NCBI GenBank assembly: GCA_023375675.1
Contig: JALQBC010000018.1
Span: 310,001 to 374,000 of the forward strand
Direction of reading: 5' to 3'
Origin: Cytospora piceicola
Taxonomy: Eukaryota; Ascomycota; Sordariomycetes; Diaporthales; Cytosporaceae
DNA: 64,000 nt
Shown here piece by piece: positions 46,352 through 58,601 of this stretch. Position numbers and translations under genes: made by a program. Positions within the stretch are counted from its first letter, which is position 1. Each line of letters begins with the position of its first letter. A model generated the notes under the pieces. The model was given only the letters and a program-made list of their open reading frames with translations, ran no database searches and was not told where the DNA came from.

Positions 46352-47322
46352 GGGCGTCCAGCACGGTCTGGAGGGCCAGGGGAAGGTCTTTTAACGGAGC
46401 GGCCTGTGGGGCACGGATGGATGGAGAATCGCTGGCTGGACCTCCACATAGCTTGATACAAAGGTTATGGTGACGACGTCGCTTCTCATTCTTCGTCGTG
46501 GCTACGGGGGACGTCCGTGTTCCGTGTTGGCTGTTTGTCTTGCGTGCCAAACCTGGCGGTCTCATGAGCATGGCCAAGGAAAGGCCTCAGGCAGTCCATA
46601 TTTGCATTGTACGAATCAACCTTGTATAGAAAAGCAATCTGTGGTTTATGAAGGGAACACGGCTTTCGGTCAAGCGGTCTTCCCAAAAGTGTCACGTATC
46701 CAACAGAGAACAACGACACAAGTACACGAATGAGCAATTTTAATACTCGAAGGACACCAAACGTATCTGCTGAACCATCTCTAGCCGTCGTTAGGTTGTT
46801 TATACGTATCAACGAGCATCAGCTTCATAACGTCTCCTCCCAATTTCGATAGAGAGCCTCTGAAATCGTTGAACGCCAAGGTGAATAAAGTAAATGGCTC
46901 ATCGAACAGCTGCATAAGTCGCAATGAAATCCGGCATAGAATCATCCATATGCGTAATCAAATCCAATTCGGTCAGCTGAGATGCAAGTTTGGATGTCAA
47001 ACAAGAGAAAGACAGAAAACGCAAGAGACCAGGGAGAAGAAGTGAAAGACCAACAAAAGGCTTGTACAGTGGTGGTATCAAAAACCAAGGCCAGGTATCT
47101 ACCCAAGGCCCTGACAAGAAAAGGCCTGCCCCAAACGAGTACAGAATAAAAAAAGCCGCTACCCAATTCTTCCCTCTATCCATCCGTTATTCATTCGTGC
47201 CTCCTCTTTTTTCTTCATCAATCATTAGAAACATTGGGGAATTTATCCAACCACATCCCGTGAAAACAATACAAAAGCTTGGGAGAGGTGGTACAACAAC
47301 ATCAACCACAAGCAGGCATACA
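46352..47322. other. Intergenic region between convergent bL21m and MPS1
   Basis: Holds the 3' ends of two convergent genes. No further coding signal, and no repeat of note. Confidence 0.6.
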
Positions 47323-50242
47323 CTATCTCCCTCCTGTGCCGCTCCCATCCTGCTTCGCCTCGATCGCCTTCCTGACACTGACCCAGTACGCTGCTGGCCA
47401 CGCCTTGTGCACTTCACCCTCCGTCGGCAACCTCTCGCGACACCTCGTGACGACGGACTGGATGATCCGCCCTAGCAACTCCTCCGTGATCGGCAGGCAG
47501 TCCCCGTTGACGATATCAGACGCGAACTCGGTGGGATACAAGAACCCATCGTCCTCGCGCAACAGCTGCTCACACGACGGCCGTGCATGCTGATCACGAT
47601 CGAGACACCTCTTCATGGTGCGCAGGAGAGATGGAGGCACCTTGACACCACCTACTCCCCTTTCAGGGTAGTCGATTTTGTGGTTCCAGTTGATAATGGC
47701 CTGGCAGCGTGCCATCTGGTTCTGGATGTGGCCGAAGGGCGGATTTCCGTACACCATCTGGTACAGAATGCACCCCAGACTCCACACATCAGACGGCTTT
47801 CCTAGCTTCATAAGCTTAGGTCCTCTCGCTCCGTGCCAGTACCGTCCACCATTCGCAGAAGTAAAAGCATAGTGGCTAGAGTCCATAAGAGATTCTGGGG
47901 ACATATAATTGGGTGTGCCGATTTGAGTCTCACGGTGGACGTTGACCGTCTCGTCGGTCTGGATGGCGTTTGCGATGCCAAAGTCGATAAGCTTGAGGCG
48001 GCCCTGGACCACGACGAAATTGGCTGGCTTCAGGTCGCTGTGGACAATGTCGTATGTGTGCACGGCTGCAAGACATTCGAGCATCTCTTTCCAGTAGAAA
48101 CGAATAGTTACTGGGTCGAGCTTAGTTCCTTCTGGGTTTTGCCGGACCCTCAAGAGAGTGTTGAGGTCCAGTTCTCCCATCTCCATAAGCTATAAAGTCA
48201 AACCAGGTCAGTATACGATCAGTAGGAAAAGGTTGGCCGAAGCACGTTGGACTGACCAGACTAAGCACGTGCTTCTCTTCATTGAGCTCGAAGTCGTAAA
48301 GCCGAATGACCCGTTCCACGTTCGCCAGCTTTTGAAGCAAGTTGATTTCTCCCTTGTATCCCCGGACAGTATTTTCGTCGGCGTTTTCGATGTTGACTCT
48401 TTTCAGAGCGAACATCTTGCCGTTCTCGGCCGTTACCCGATAGACCTTGGCACTGCCACCTCGACCTATGCAGTCCACTCTCTGATACGATCGCCCGTTG
48501 ACTTTGAGAATGATGCTCTTCTTCTTGGCAGCCTCTTTCGTGGTGGCCGCGCCGGCTGTAGCAGTAGCCGTATCCAGAACATTCATCTTCGGCGGTGGGG
48601 GAGGAGGCGCAAATCGCTGCATTGGGATGACGACTTGAGGGGTTTTCTGCACATTCTGGCTGATGGTTGCCAGTATTGGACGCTCTGGAGAGACCGCACG
48701 ATATACCGAGCGCGAACCAAGCTCAACAAGGCTGGGCTCCCTTCGTAGGTCCTTGTCCGACTCCTTGTCAGAGAAGACACTGACTGATGGCTTCTGTCTC
48801 TGAAAAGTTGAGTGCGCAGACATTCCATTCTCCTGGTCGTGTGCTGATGGCATCTCAGGTGGTGCCCGGGCGTCTTCTTGATGTGCTGCTTCAATCACCT
48901 TCTGGGCCTCTCTCAGGGAAGTGGCTCTGAGATCGGCATGAGATTGTCTGCGGCTGCCTGAGCGACTGCCCGACCGACTGCCCGCTCGGCTGCTTGATCG
49001 ACTGCTTGGTCTTGGCTCCCTACTAACAGGGCTCCCGGACGTGGCAAAATCGCGATGTGCCGGCTCATAGTATGACATTGGCGGGCCCGCATCGTCCTGG
49101 CCGAGATCATATGGCTGTGGGCCGTCTCGCTCTGGGACAGAGATCATTTCAACGTCGCCATTTTCTCTGTTCAGCCTGTCCTCTTCACTCTCGCGCCTCC
49201 TACCGCGGCGAGCAGGTCCGCTGAGGAAGCTCCCGGGTATCTTCCCAAGCCTTTTGACTCGCATGGAGCTCTGAACACCTTGCTCCTCACGTGCCATGAC
49301 GCTGCCGCCGAACCTTGAAACACTGCCCATAGAAGACTGCGGGCGAGGGGCTGTCTGGGGGTCTTCGGGGACGTCGTGATCACTGCCAACAGCGGATCCA
49401 GAGCTCCTTGACGCGATGGCCGAGGAATTTCCCGCCGAGTGCCGCTTCCGGGAAGAAGATCTTTGTGCAGAAGATCCGATAGCAATCTGGACCCGGCGTA
49501 CAGACTGGGCTGGAGTGTTGATATCGTCCTCCTCCGCTGGCGCTGGTGGCATGGCGCTCTGTTGAATCTCGGCGTGATCACGGCCAGCACGGCTCTCTGG
49601 TCTTCGTGTGGCAGAGGTGGTAGACGTTGACCTCCGCGTCCTCCCGGTCGGAGCAGGCAGATCAACAGGAGTGTTGCTGAGCCGTACGACCCGCTTACGC
49701 GGTGGGCTGCTATCCCGGAGGCGCGCAGGCGATACTGGTCGGGAAGACGGAGTCCCTGCTGCAGTGCTGCTGGACCTCGCCGAGCGCCTCGTCCCTCTGA
49801 CGGGCCGTTCAGGTTCTACTGCTGGCGCTGCTGCTGGTTCCCTCTCCTCGACGGCAGACGAACTACTCCTAGTAAGGTAGCTCCGTCTTCTGGTCATGAC
49901 CCTGGACGCCGGCTGCTGGTGGTTTGGCGGGGCGGTGCCCGCTGGATCTGCTGTGCCGCCATCGTTCAGTAGAGCCTTAGTCAGAGCACTGAGCTTCATG
50001 GGCACGGGGATCTCGTCATCGGAACTGTCGTGCATGGCATCGTATTGTTGTGGTTGCGAGTGGGCGGCAAAGGCGTATTGTGGTACATCTCGGGCACTGG
50101 ACACAGCTGGTTGGGACTCAGTACGACCGACTTGGGGCCGTAACGATGCTGGTCTACGCAGAGCCTGGCGTGTTGATGTGCGTCGACCCAGGGAAGTGAA
50201 GTGACTCCCTGCACCCATTGGCGTTGGTGATGCAGCTGACAT
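47323..50242 (-). CDS. MPS1: Dual-specificity spindle-checkpoint kinase Mps1
   Basis: Mps1/TTK kinase acts at kinetochores in the spindle-assembly checkpoint and at spindle-pole bodies in fungi. Two exons, 50242-48257 and 48189-47323, with a 67-bp intron (GTCAGT donor, CTGAC branch, TATAG acceptor) inside the kinase domain. Product 950 aa. About 580 N-terminal residues are Ser/Arg-rich and disordered, with an arginine-serine tract at about 410-430. The kinase domain starts near residue 580: glycine loop GRGGSAKVY, lysine in FALKRV, catalytic HSDLKPAN near 712-719 (S in place of the usual R of HRD, characteristic of the Mps1 family), DFG at about 731, and GTPNYMSPES activation-segment end. YGNPPFGHI is also typical. 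A C-terminal extension of about 90 residues follows. The neighbour upstream, RPP2, is on the same strand but about 1 kb away. Confidence 0.95.
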
Positions 50243-51281
50243 TGTGTATTCGGCGACTCGGACTGCTGTGATGATGTCCGGGTCTTCTATAGTCGAGTTG
50301 GACGCTCGTGCTGTGCCACAAGGTCAGGACCAGCTCCCGGAATCCTTCAAGCAAGTCGGTGTGGATCCGCGGAGCTGTTTTATTTTCGGGAGCGGTACGC
50401 GCTTGTCGTGTTATTCGCTAGATTTAGGTTAGAGAAGGATAATTCGACGTGTTTTAAAGGTCCATGGTCATGAATGTTGATAGCAAATTGGTAGTTGGAT
50501 GAAGCCAAGTGTTGTGCCGGGTTCGTTGGAGGGTTGGGAGGAGGCAAGAGGGTATCATGGGAAATGGCATGCAGCCCAGGTTTTGGGTGGGTACACAGTA
50601 ATGGTTGGTCCACACAGCACGCCCCAATGTCAAATGTTGCGTGTGTTGTTTTGGTGGCGGGTGGATAAGAGAGGCGGCCAATCATCGCAATCCACGCCGT
50701 TACCCCCGCAACGCATAACCTTATCAGGCAGTGACCTCCGGGGTTCCGGCCCCCCCATCAAGTGAACACCGGAGTTCCAAGGTTCCAATTTATTTATCTA
50801 AGTACCGGCCCGTAAGTATCTACGTACCTAAGCCAAAACTTGGAGCCTTGAAGTCCATATTTTTTCCAAGGGACCACCTTTTTGCAGTCCACTTCATAAT
50901 ACCAGGGAGGTTAAATTCTATGCATTTTTGACAAAAAGTTTTCGAGGTTGCAGCAGGCATCACTGATGGAAAAGATATAGTCTGTCACTAGTAGTCTGTC
51001 ACACAATCTCCGTGCAGTCATAGACTCTTGTGAACGCAATAGACAGGTAAATGCTTTCGGAGAAAGTCATGAAGCTTTTATTATAAGGCCACTCATGATC
51101 TACTTTTCAACCGGCTACCATCCCAACCAAGCCCTAGAACAACCCAACAATCAATCGTGGTATCGTGATATCCCCAGGACCATTCCGCTGGCATGAAATA
51201 AACCGCCGTAGTGTGCTCGGAAGCATCTCCGAAAAGCTTTCACCAGTTTTGATGTAGTTTCGGCAGGAGACGTTAGGAAAT

Positions 51282-51755
51282 TTAGTCGAAGAGACCGAAT
51301 CCCATGTCGTCGTCGGACTCCTCCTTCTCTGTAGTGTGTGTCAGTGTACATGTCCACACGAACGGTGTCGTCCACCATATATATCGGGGTTGACTTACCC
51401 TCCTCCTTCTTCTCCTCAGGGGCGGCCTCAGCGGCACCGCCAGCGGCGGCACCACCAGCGGGGGCGGCGCCACCAGCACCACCGGAGGGAACGGAGGCGA
51501 GCTTGTTGCTACCCTCAGCGATCAACTGTAACACATGGTCCGTCAGCATTGTGTGTTCCCAGATCAGGTAAACATTCCGTGTCTGTCGCATCGTACCTCG
51601 TTGATGTCCTTGCCCTCAAGCTCAGACAGCAGCTTGTCGAGGCGCTCGGAGTCAGCCTCGATTCCGACAGACTCAAGGACCTTCTTGACGTCGGCGGAAG
51701 CGGGCTTCTCGGCACCACCGAGGGTGAGCAGGAGGTAGGCTGCGAGGTACTTCAT
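51282..51755 (-). CDS. RPP2: 60S acidic ribosomal protein P2
   Basis: Part of the ribosomal stalk; P1/P2 heterodimers on P0 recruit elongation factors. Three coding exons: 51755-51597, 51525-51399 and 51328-51282, with introns of 71 and 70 bp (GTACGA and GTAAGT donors, ACAG acceptors), giving 110 aa, the normal P2 length. The N-terminal dimerisation domain [14 protein letters not shown] is the eukaryotic P2 signature. A Gly/Ala-rich hinge (about residues 66-92) follows, and the conserved acidic tail [11 protein letters not shown] ends the protein. The last intron splits the acidic tail, which a single-exon reading would miss. A further intron is likely in the 5' UTR (see separate entry). It is divergent from SPT2 across about 1.06 kb. 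Confidence 0.96.
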
Positions 51756-51766
51756 TTTGAATGATT

Positions 51767-51918
51767 CTGGTTGGGGTTGAGGTCAGCTTCGCGATTCTTC
51801 TTGCGACGACAATATGATGGAGAGCGACGACGAGGAGCGTGCCGGTGATTCTGCCCTTGCAATGTCTTCAAGGGAGCCAAGGGGACATACACGTTGGACT
51901 CGGGGAGGCTGTACTTAC
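51767..51918 (-). other. Predicted 5'-UTR intron of RPP2
   Basis: On the minus strand a GTAAGT donor at 51918, a GCTGACC branch-like site and a CCAACCAG acceptor ending at 51767 bracket 152 bp. The acceptor is 11 bases before the start codon. Leader introns are common in fungal ribosomal-protein genes. Confidence 0.55.
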
Positions 51919-52819
51919 TTTTCTTGTGTATGTAGAAGAACACGAGATTTCAATCGATTTAACCGGGTTGCCGGAGACTGAGTCTTCGAGTCCTGAAGTG
52001 GATTGGTGGTTGTGGTGGTCGGAAGATGAGGGTCGGGTTGGCAGAAAAGTTCGAGCGAGCCGAATAAGATTTTGGGGCAACCAAGGCCTTTGGTGGGCTG
52101 TGGCTGGAATGTGGCGTGGCTGATACTGTGGCTAGAGCGTATTTACATAACGTAACACATGAGCGGCTGGTGGCCCGTGCTCAAGCAGGGAGCTGTCGGC
52201 TGTCACAAGCCTTGCCGGGACGTGCCGGGCTGGTATCAGCTGGCATGCTTATGTAACCCTGCAGCACCGTAACCAGACCCCAAGGCAAAGTGGCTTCTGG
52301 ACGTACCAACCTTCTGTTGACCAATCAGTGTTGTCCCAGCTGGAAGTGGCACTCTTGGCTTGGCAAGAGTGATCCCGTCATTCTCAAGCAAAGAGTGGAA
52401 GGGCCCCCATCAGAAGGCCATAAATACCAGCACGTCGACCCTTTCACCACACGATCTGTCTTGCCTCAACCTTCATTCTTTGTCTTCTGATTCTCCTCTC
52501 GTGCTCACCAGCTTCACCCCAGAAGCACCCTACGACTCCCGCCCTTCTCTCGCCCATTTTAGCCCCGAAAGTTCTGGCAATTTGATGCCTGGCGAGTCCC
52601 CTAATTTCTAGGCGGACATAACGATAAAGTGGTCTCGCGTGCGCGCACAAAGTCTGTTGGCTGGCCCTCTGCAGAGGCTATTCCCCGACCTCCCCAACCG
52701 AGCACATCTTTACTGGATGGCTCAGCGTCAGCGGTGTTCATGACGATTTAGAGGTGATTCGTCTATCTTGAGGGTGGAATCAAAGAGGGATACCACCAGA
52801 GTCGCGCAAATCATTCAGT
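51919..52819. promoter_or_regulatory. Divergent promoter region of RPP2 and SPT2
   Basis: Non-coding. Contains a CCAAT box (GACCAATCA near 52318-52326) and a TATA-like CATAAATA at about 52420, followed by a CT-rich, CAACC-containing tract. That order fits a core promoter and transcription start near 52450 for SPT2, giving a leader of about 370 nt. This is inference from motif order. Confidence 0.4.
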
Positions 52820-54115
52820 ATGCCGGTGAGTCAAGCCACAGTATCCTGCCAAAGCCCCAGGCGTCGCATGCCTAGTATCAGCTGACCCGTACCGCCTCTG
52901 CAGATCGGGGACCTCCTTGCCTCCATCACGGGCGAGAAGCCTACCACGACCCTAACGGCGAGACCAGCAAGTAGTACAGCAACAAAGAGGAAGGCAGAGG
53001 GTGATGCTGGAGGCTCTGTCCCCAAGGCCCAGCGGACAACACCGACAGCAAACGGATCAGCAAGGCCAAGCGACAATGCCTCCAAGACGACACGCCTAGC
53101 CGAGCGGCCCTCTTCAGGCTACACTGGATCCGCTAGACCAACCACCACCTCTAATACCTCCAACAATCCACCTCGTCCTTTGACCGAGAAGTCAGCATTG
53201 CCGGCTTCCAAGAAACCAACTGCGACACCTAATGGCAAACCTTCACCTACATCATCCTCTTTCCCGAAAGCTACTCGACCAGTGGCGTCAGCTGCCTCAT
53301 CTGCCACCAAACCATCAACGACCCCGAACCCCACTTCAGCTCCGGACCCCAACGCCAAAGCCCCCAAGAAGGGTTCATATGCTGAGATCAAGGCCCGGGC
53401 TGCAGCTGCAGCTACGAAGTTCCAGACGATGGGCAAGATCCAACACAAGGCCATTGAGAAGCAGCCAACCAAGAAAGAGAAAGAGCAGGCAGCAGCTGAG
53501 GAGGCAAGACTCGTCAAGAAGGGTCTGAAGCCGGGCTCAAAGCCCGGCGCGGCCTTGGCTGCCCGCAATGGCTCTAATGGTGCACAAGGTAATGGCAATG
53601 GAGCAGCCGATGGTGGCAAGGGCCTCGGACAGAAGGTTCTGGCTGGGAAGGCTGGCAAGGCTGCAGCAGCCGAGGAACGAAAACCGAAGAAAGCCGCCCT
53701 CGCGACCACGGGTTATACTGGATCCGCCCGGCTGCCACCAAGTAAAGGCAAGCCCGGCGCAGCGAAACCAAGTGCTCCAGACAAGGGACGTGTTCGCGAC
53801 AAACAGCCCAACCCGATGGGCATGTTTGGTGGCTCCAAGCGCCGCAAGGATGACGATTACGATGAGGACATGGACGACTTCGTTGTTGACGATGAGGAAG
53901 AGGAGGAAGCCTATGGCTTCGAAGCACCACGCTACCGATACGCCGACGAGGATGACGACTCTGACATGGAAGCTGGCTACTCCGACGTCGAGGACGAGGA
54001 GACTCAAGCTGCACGCCTGGCTCGCTTGGAGGACCAGCGCGAGGAGGCTATTCTGGAACGACGTCGGCGGGAGAAGGAGGCAAAGAAGAAGTTGCTGGTC
54101 CAGGGCAGACGCTAA
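52820..54115 (+). CDS. SPT2: SPT2 chromatin protein (histone H3-H4 chaperone)
   Basis: Spt2 binds H3-H4 and acts in nucleosome reassembly during transcription. Two exons: a 6-nt first coding exon (52820-52825, ATGCCG) and 52904-54115, separated by a 78-bp intron (GTGAGT donor, GCTGACC branch, TGCAG acceptor). The splice yields MPIGDLLASITGEKP, the N-terminus expected of fungal Spt2, which the unspliced frame cannot give. Product 405 aa, mostly disordered and rich in Ser, Thr, Lys, Pro and Ala. The conserved SPT2 domain is at the C-terminus: an acidic stretch (about 330-350, YDEDMDDFVVDDEEEEEA), tyrosine-containing RYRYADEDDDSDMEAGYSDV, and a basic helix (about 375-405, REEAILERRRREKEAKKKLL) that forms the H3-H4 binding module. 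Length and architecture fit the family. Confidence 0.92.
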
Positions 54116-56582
54116 GGCACTGGTGCGCAACCTTGCATCATTGCATTTGGTCTTTTCCATATGTTCTCCAGACCTGTTGCTATAAAGACAACGTGGGATG
54201 CTAGCACCCATCTCGTCGAACTATTCCTGGCGCAAAACCAACGCATAGGCAAGGACGGATGATACAACTGTTGTTCACTTTTATTGCTGTGTGCTGCCTC
54301 GGCCCTGCCGGGAGCAGCCACAAATCACGGCGTTTTACAGGGAAGAAAGAGGACGGGCCTATTTCACATACATACATTCCCCAACTTTGTCTCGGCACGG
54401 AAACGGTGTTAGGGATATCGGGTTGGAATGACCTCATGGCGGCAGCATAGCGGCAGGCGTTTTTGCTTTTCAGTCACATCCAAGTGTCGACCGGTCTAAA
54501 TGATACCAAATGAGGGAGACGATGGAGAGAGAAAAGAACCAAAGGGGTCCGAAGAGCAGATAAACTGGATCGAGCTGGTTGGTGCCATTATCACACGAGC
54601 GCCACCGCTTGTGTATAGTGTGTAGATTCTGCACTGTCATCATCATTATAGGCAGTGAGTACCATATATTACCAGGCAAATGATTATTCGTGCCCCATTC
54701 CAACCGTTCCTGCGTTCGTCGTAATACGAGTAAAACCGCCTGGTTAGCCTCCTCTCTCCCTTTTCGGTTCCCCGCGGGGCGTTCCCAGAATTTGTTCCCA
54801 GAATTTGTTCCCAGAATTTGTTCCCAGAATTTGTTCCCAGAATTTGTTCCCAAAATTTGTCCATGCAGGCAGTCAACATGATTTCACCAACCACTACTGT
54901 TTTTCGAACAGAAAATCACTGTATGCCATATATTGCGGGTAAGACCTTTGGAGTGTATAGCAAATTGCTTTATTCTCACCCAGCTTTCATCTATAATACC
55001 CTTTTCCTCCCCTCCATTATCCACATATACCAGTCTAGGCTAGCTCTGTCGACGTCACGAAGCACTCTGCCCTTCGTCTCTTAGGATAGGATGTACTGCA
55101 GGGCCCACTGCAGGAAAATCGCCAGCTTGACACCCCCGGCTGGCAGGTAGGTACCTGACCATCTCGTCCTGCGCCCCCCCCCCTCCCCCCAAACCCCTCC
55201 CATACCCCGGGCCGCCCAATGCAAGCTCGGTCACCCAGGCGACGTCCGTCCTTCCTGAGATTACACATCAGCGAGCGAGCTGCCTTCGCGTTGCCTTTCA
55301 CCGTTGGAAACCTATACTTTGCCGGGGGCGCGTCCCAGGATGCTTTGTACCCCGTTTTAACCTCCAAAGAAAGGCAAGCAGAGTCCATGGCCCCGTTGTA
55401 GCCGTACCCTGTTAGGTACTCAGCCTCGGAGCCCCGATTATCCACCCTGAGGAACCAGATGTGGAAACGTGGACTGCCGTGCCCGTTTACGCCTATTCAC
55501 GACCGTGTAATGAGAATTGAGAGATCCTTCAGTCTGTCTACTACCGCTCTACATGCAAGGGATTGACGAGGTCGTGCCCTGCACTGTTACCTGTAAAAGC
55601 CAGTTCACCGGGGCGGATGGGTCTACCACAATGACAAATATCGCCTCACAATAAGCCATAGAGACCTCTAGCACACTGGAAAAGTAAACAACTTGAGATA
55701 CTATCTCATTGATTCAGGGAAATTACCCATACAACACAGAACGCCCCTGGGAAGACACATCTAACACCAATCAGACCACCATACCATGTAAAAGACCATA
55801 CAACATCTGATTAACGTGCCAAGAAATCTATGAAGAGACAACCCACGAGGGTATGGAGTACTTGTCTAAACCCTCCTGTGCCTTGCTCATCACCTTCACC
55901 TCCCGTTGACGCGGTCGACACCTCTTGTTTCCTCGAAAGAACCCAAACGCCACTGATTTAAGAAAAAACACAAAAAACCGGGAGGAAGTTGCGAAATGAC
56001 GATACGCCAGATAGCCGAAAGGGCCAAGTGCCTATCCGAAGTCGTGGGAGTTTTTCTGAGGGCCACTCCTGACACTGTCAAGACCCCCATATTAAAAAAG
56101 AGGCTAGGGTGGAATCCGAACGAAACTGTGAAATCATGTACGTGGGTTGTTGCAGGTCTGGTGAGGCCACCCTTCGAAAAACTGCAAAACTGAAATTGTT
56201 GGTACAGTTAAGGTAGACGAAACTGTTTGTTGCAGGTTTGCGTGGCGTCCCTCGCTGCTCAGACCTTGAGTGAACTCGATGAGAAGTCGGACAAGGTGAA
56301 CGAAAAGAGGAAATTGCCCAAACAAGACTTCTGACGCCCACTGAACTCCGATGTGCTCAAGGAAGCCTCCTAGCCGGACAGAGCTTCCGAGTGACCAATT
56401 TCGAAACCAGAGTGAACCGATCCGCTCCTTTTTGTACCTTGAATGATTTGAACCGTGATATTAGTGGACGGACTGAGACCCGCAATGTTGAATTCTTCTT
56501 CTTTGGAAACCTTTGGAGCGTTGCTGACTTGACTGCCTCAGATGGTGGTGACTGGAACAACGCTTGTGTCAGGCATGCCATC
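54116..56582. other. Intergenic region between convergent SPT2 and NUFIP-like gene
   Basis: No gene seen. Contains the 13-bp tandem array at 54781-54858, a poly-C run near 55175-55190 and otherwise unremarkable DNA. Confidence 0.5.
54781..54858. repeat. Six-copy 13-bp tandem repeat with TTCCCAGAA core
   Basis: Exactly periodic array of GTTCCCAGAATTT. Five copies are identical and the sixth has AAA for AGA. Each copy carries the dyad TTC-N3-GAA. Confidence 0.97.
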
Positions 56583-58149
56583 CTAGTGGTCACTTTTGAC
56601 ACCGGTATTGCCAAATCCGCTCAGGTTCCAACCCTGGTAGCGGACGGTCGGGGTAGACACAACGCTTGGTGGAGGCTGGGGTGGTAAGCCGCTGGCAGGT
56701 GGTGGAGGCAATGACGACTTGCTGCCTGGAGTCGAGCCGTGCCCGTTTGTCGCCGTAGCGTTTGCGGCCGCGCTTGCCTCCATCAATCCCTTCTCCTTCA
56801 AGTATGCAAGTGTCTTGATGATCGTCAAATCCTCTTGATCCTTGTCATTGAGAGCCAGTCGCTGCTGAAGAGTCATTCGTCCCCCGTTCATCTCTCGTTC
56901 CTTCAACGCAGCCTCTCTGACAGCTGGATCATGGACGAAGCGGCACTTGCCCTTCTTGCCACAGGTGCCTCCCGTTGAGTAGTACTTGCAATGCTTGGTC
57001 GGATCCGCCTTCTTTGGGGGAGGGGGCAGGTTTGCGTTGGGGTCCGGCTTGGTGGACATGGTCTCGGGCTTCTCGTCTTCAGACTTGACTGAGGGCGACA
57101 CCGTGGAACTAGCAACAATGTCGCGCATCTCGTCACCAGCATCCTGCTGCTCGCGCTTCCGCTTCAGGCTGGACTCAACTTTCTCCAGCTCGCGGCGGAG
57201 CTTGTCGGCCTTTGCCTGCTCCTTCTCCAAGGCCAAGGCACGATCATCCTTGGCCTCGCTGTTCTTGCCCGTGCTACCCTTACGGCCAGACCCGGCGGCC
57301 AACTTGGCCTTGACACGATTATGTGTGGGGAAGTTGCGCTTGCGCTCCGCAACCCACTCAGCAATATCGGAAGGTCTGGCTCAGTCAGTACATGACAACC
57401 ATGTTGGAACAGAAATGGAAACCTACTCGGGTGCATCAGCGCCAATTAGCTCACTCAACTTGGCCTCTTCGTCGTAATCATCCTCCGACTCATCACCAGG
57501 GGTGAGACCGAGGGTGTTGGTCTTGCGCTTCTTCTTCTTCCCAGTAGAAGCGGCATCAGGCTTCTGATGATGCGTCTGCGGAGTAGAAGGCGGGCCACCG
57601 GGCTTCCTGTTGTTGGAGTTATGATTGTGGTGACGGCCCTTGTTGTCATTGAAACCAGGACGGTTTCTGAAGTTGTTATTGTTGTTATTATTGAACCCGC
57701 CTCGGCCATGATGGCGTCCGTTCTGCTGATATTGTCCATCGTAGTGCTGAGGAGGACCAGCAGGCATCGGTGGTACAGAAGGTGGAGGATAGCCCTGGTA
57801 GGGTGCCGGAGGGTATGGACTCGGACCTTGCGGAGCCCCATAGGGCTGAGGTGGATAGCTAGTGCTCACTGGAGCAGTGGGATCGCGAGGAGGCCCGCTG
57901 TCGAAGCCCATCCTGATAGGTGGACCCATTGGCTGTGCTTTGGGGGCACTGTGATGACCTCCTCTACCCCGACCAGCACCGAATTGTTGCTGATGAGGCT
58001 GGTTTGGGGGAGAATGAGAGGGTGCTGGGGCTCCCCATTGCTGAGGACCACTTGGCTGTTGCGGGGGAGGATAAGGCTGCGCGTACGGCTGAGGAGGAGG
58101 GGCGCCATATGCCGGCTGTTGCTGCGGCTGCTGCGGAGCGTAAGGCTGC

Positions 58150-58181
<32 letters not shown>

Positions 58182-58601
58182 GGTGTAGAGATGTTGGGCG
58201 TAGTTGGGATGGTAGTTCTGGGCAGGCAGTGGATTATGAGCCTGGGGGTGCTGCTGGTGTTGATCATGTGCCTGAGCTGGCCACTGTTGTGGCTGCGGCT
58301 GGGGGTATCCGCCAGGACCTGGCTGTGGATGCTGGGCAGGGTACTGTCCTGGGTGCTGAGGACCATAGGGCTGGGCTTGGTGTTGAGGTGGTTGCGGGTT
58401 GTATCCGTACGGGCTGGGAGCCTGGTAGTCCGGTCTGCCACCGGGTTGGGGTCCTTGAGGGTGATGGCCGCCTCTGCCTCCTCTTCCAGCATGACCACCA
58501 CGTCCAGGCTGACTCTGGTATGGAGGATATTGTGGATAACCACCAGCAGCAGGAGCAGCAGGAGGTGGAGCGGGTGGAGGAGGACCGTAGTTGTAAGCCA
58601 T
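56583..58601 (-). CDS. NUFIP1/Rsa1-type CCCH zinc-finger protein
   Basis: Two exons, 58601-57427 and 57375-56583, with a 51-bp intron (GTAGGT donor, CTGAC branch, CCAG acceptor); product 655 aa. The first 360 residues are Pro/Gln/Gly/Tyr-rich, include a run of about 11 glutamines (DNA 58144-58180) and an RG-type stretch, and look disordered. The splice joins GADAPE to PSDIAEWVAERKRNFPT (about 393-409), the NUFIP1 signature by which human NUFIP1 and yeast Rsa1 bind Snu13/15.5K during box C/D snoRNP assembly. A coiled-coil-prone Lys/Glu segment follows, then a CCCH finger at about 522-545 (C-x8-C-x5-C-x3-H, with HCKYYSTGGTCGKKGKCRF). Role in snoRNP or RNA metabolism is inferred from the domain. 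The start at 58601 begins MAYNYGPPP; an upstream in-frame ATG at 58754 is less likely because the added residues look like leader sequence. Confidence 0.85.
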
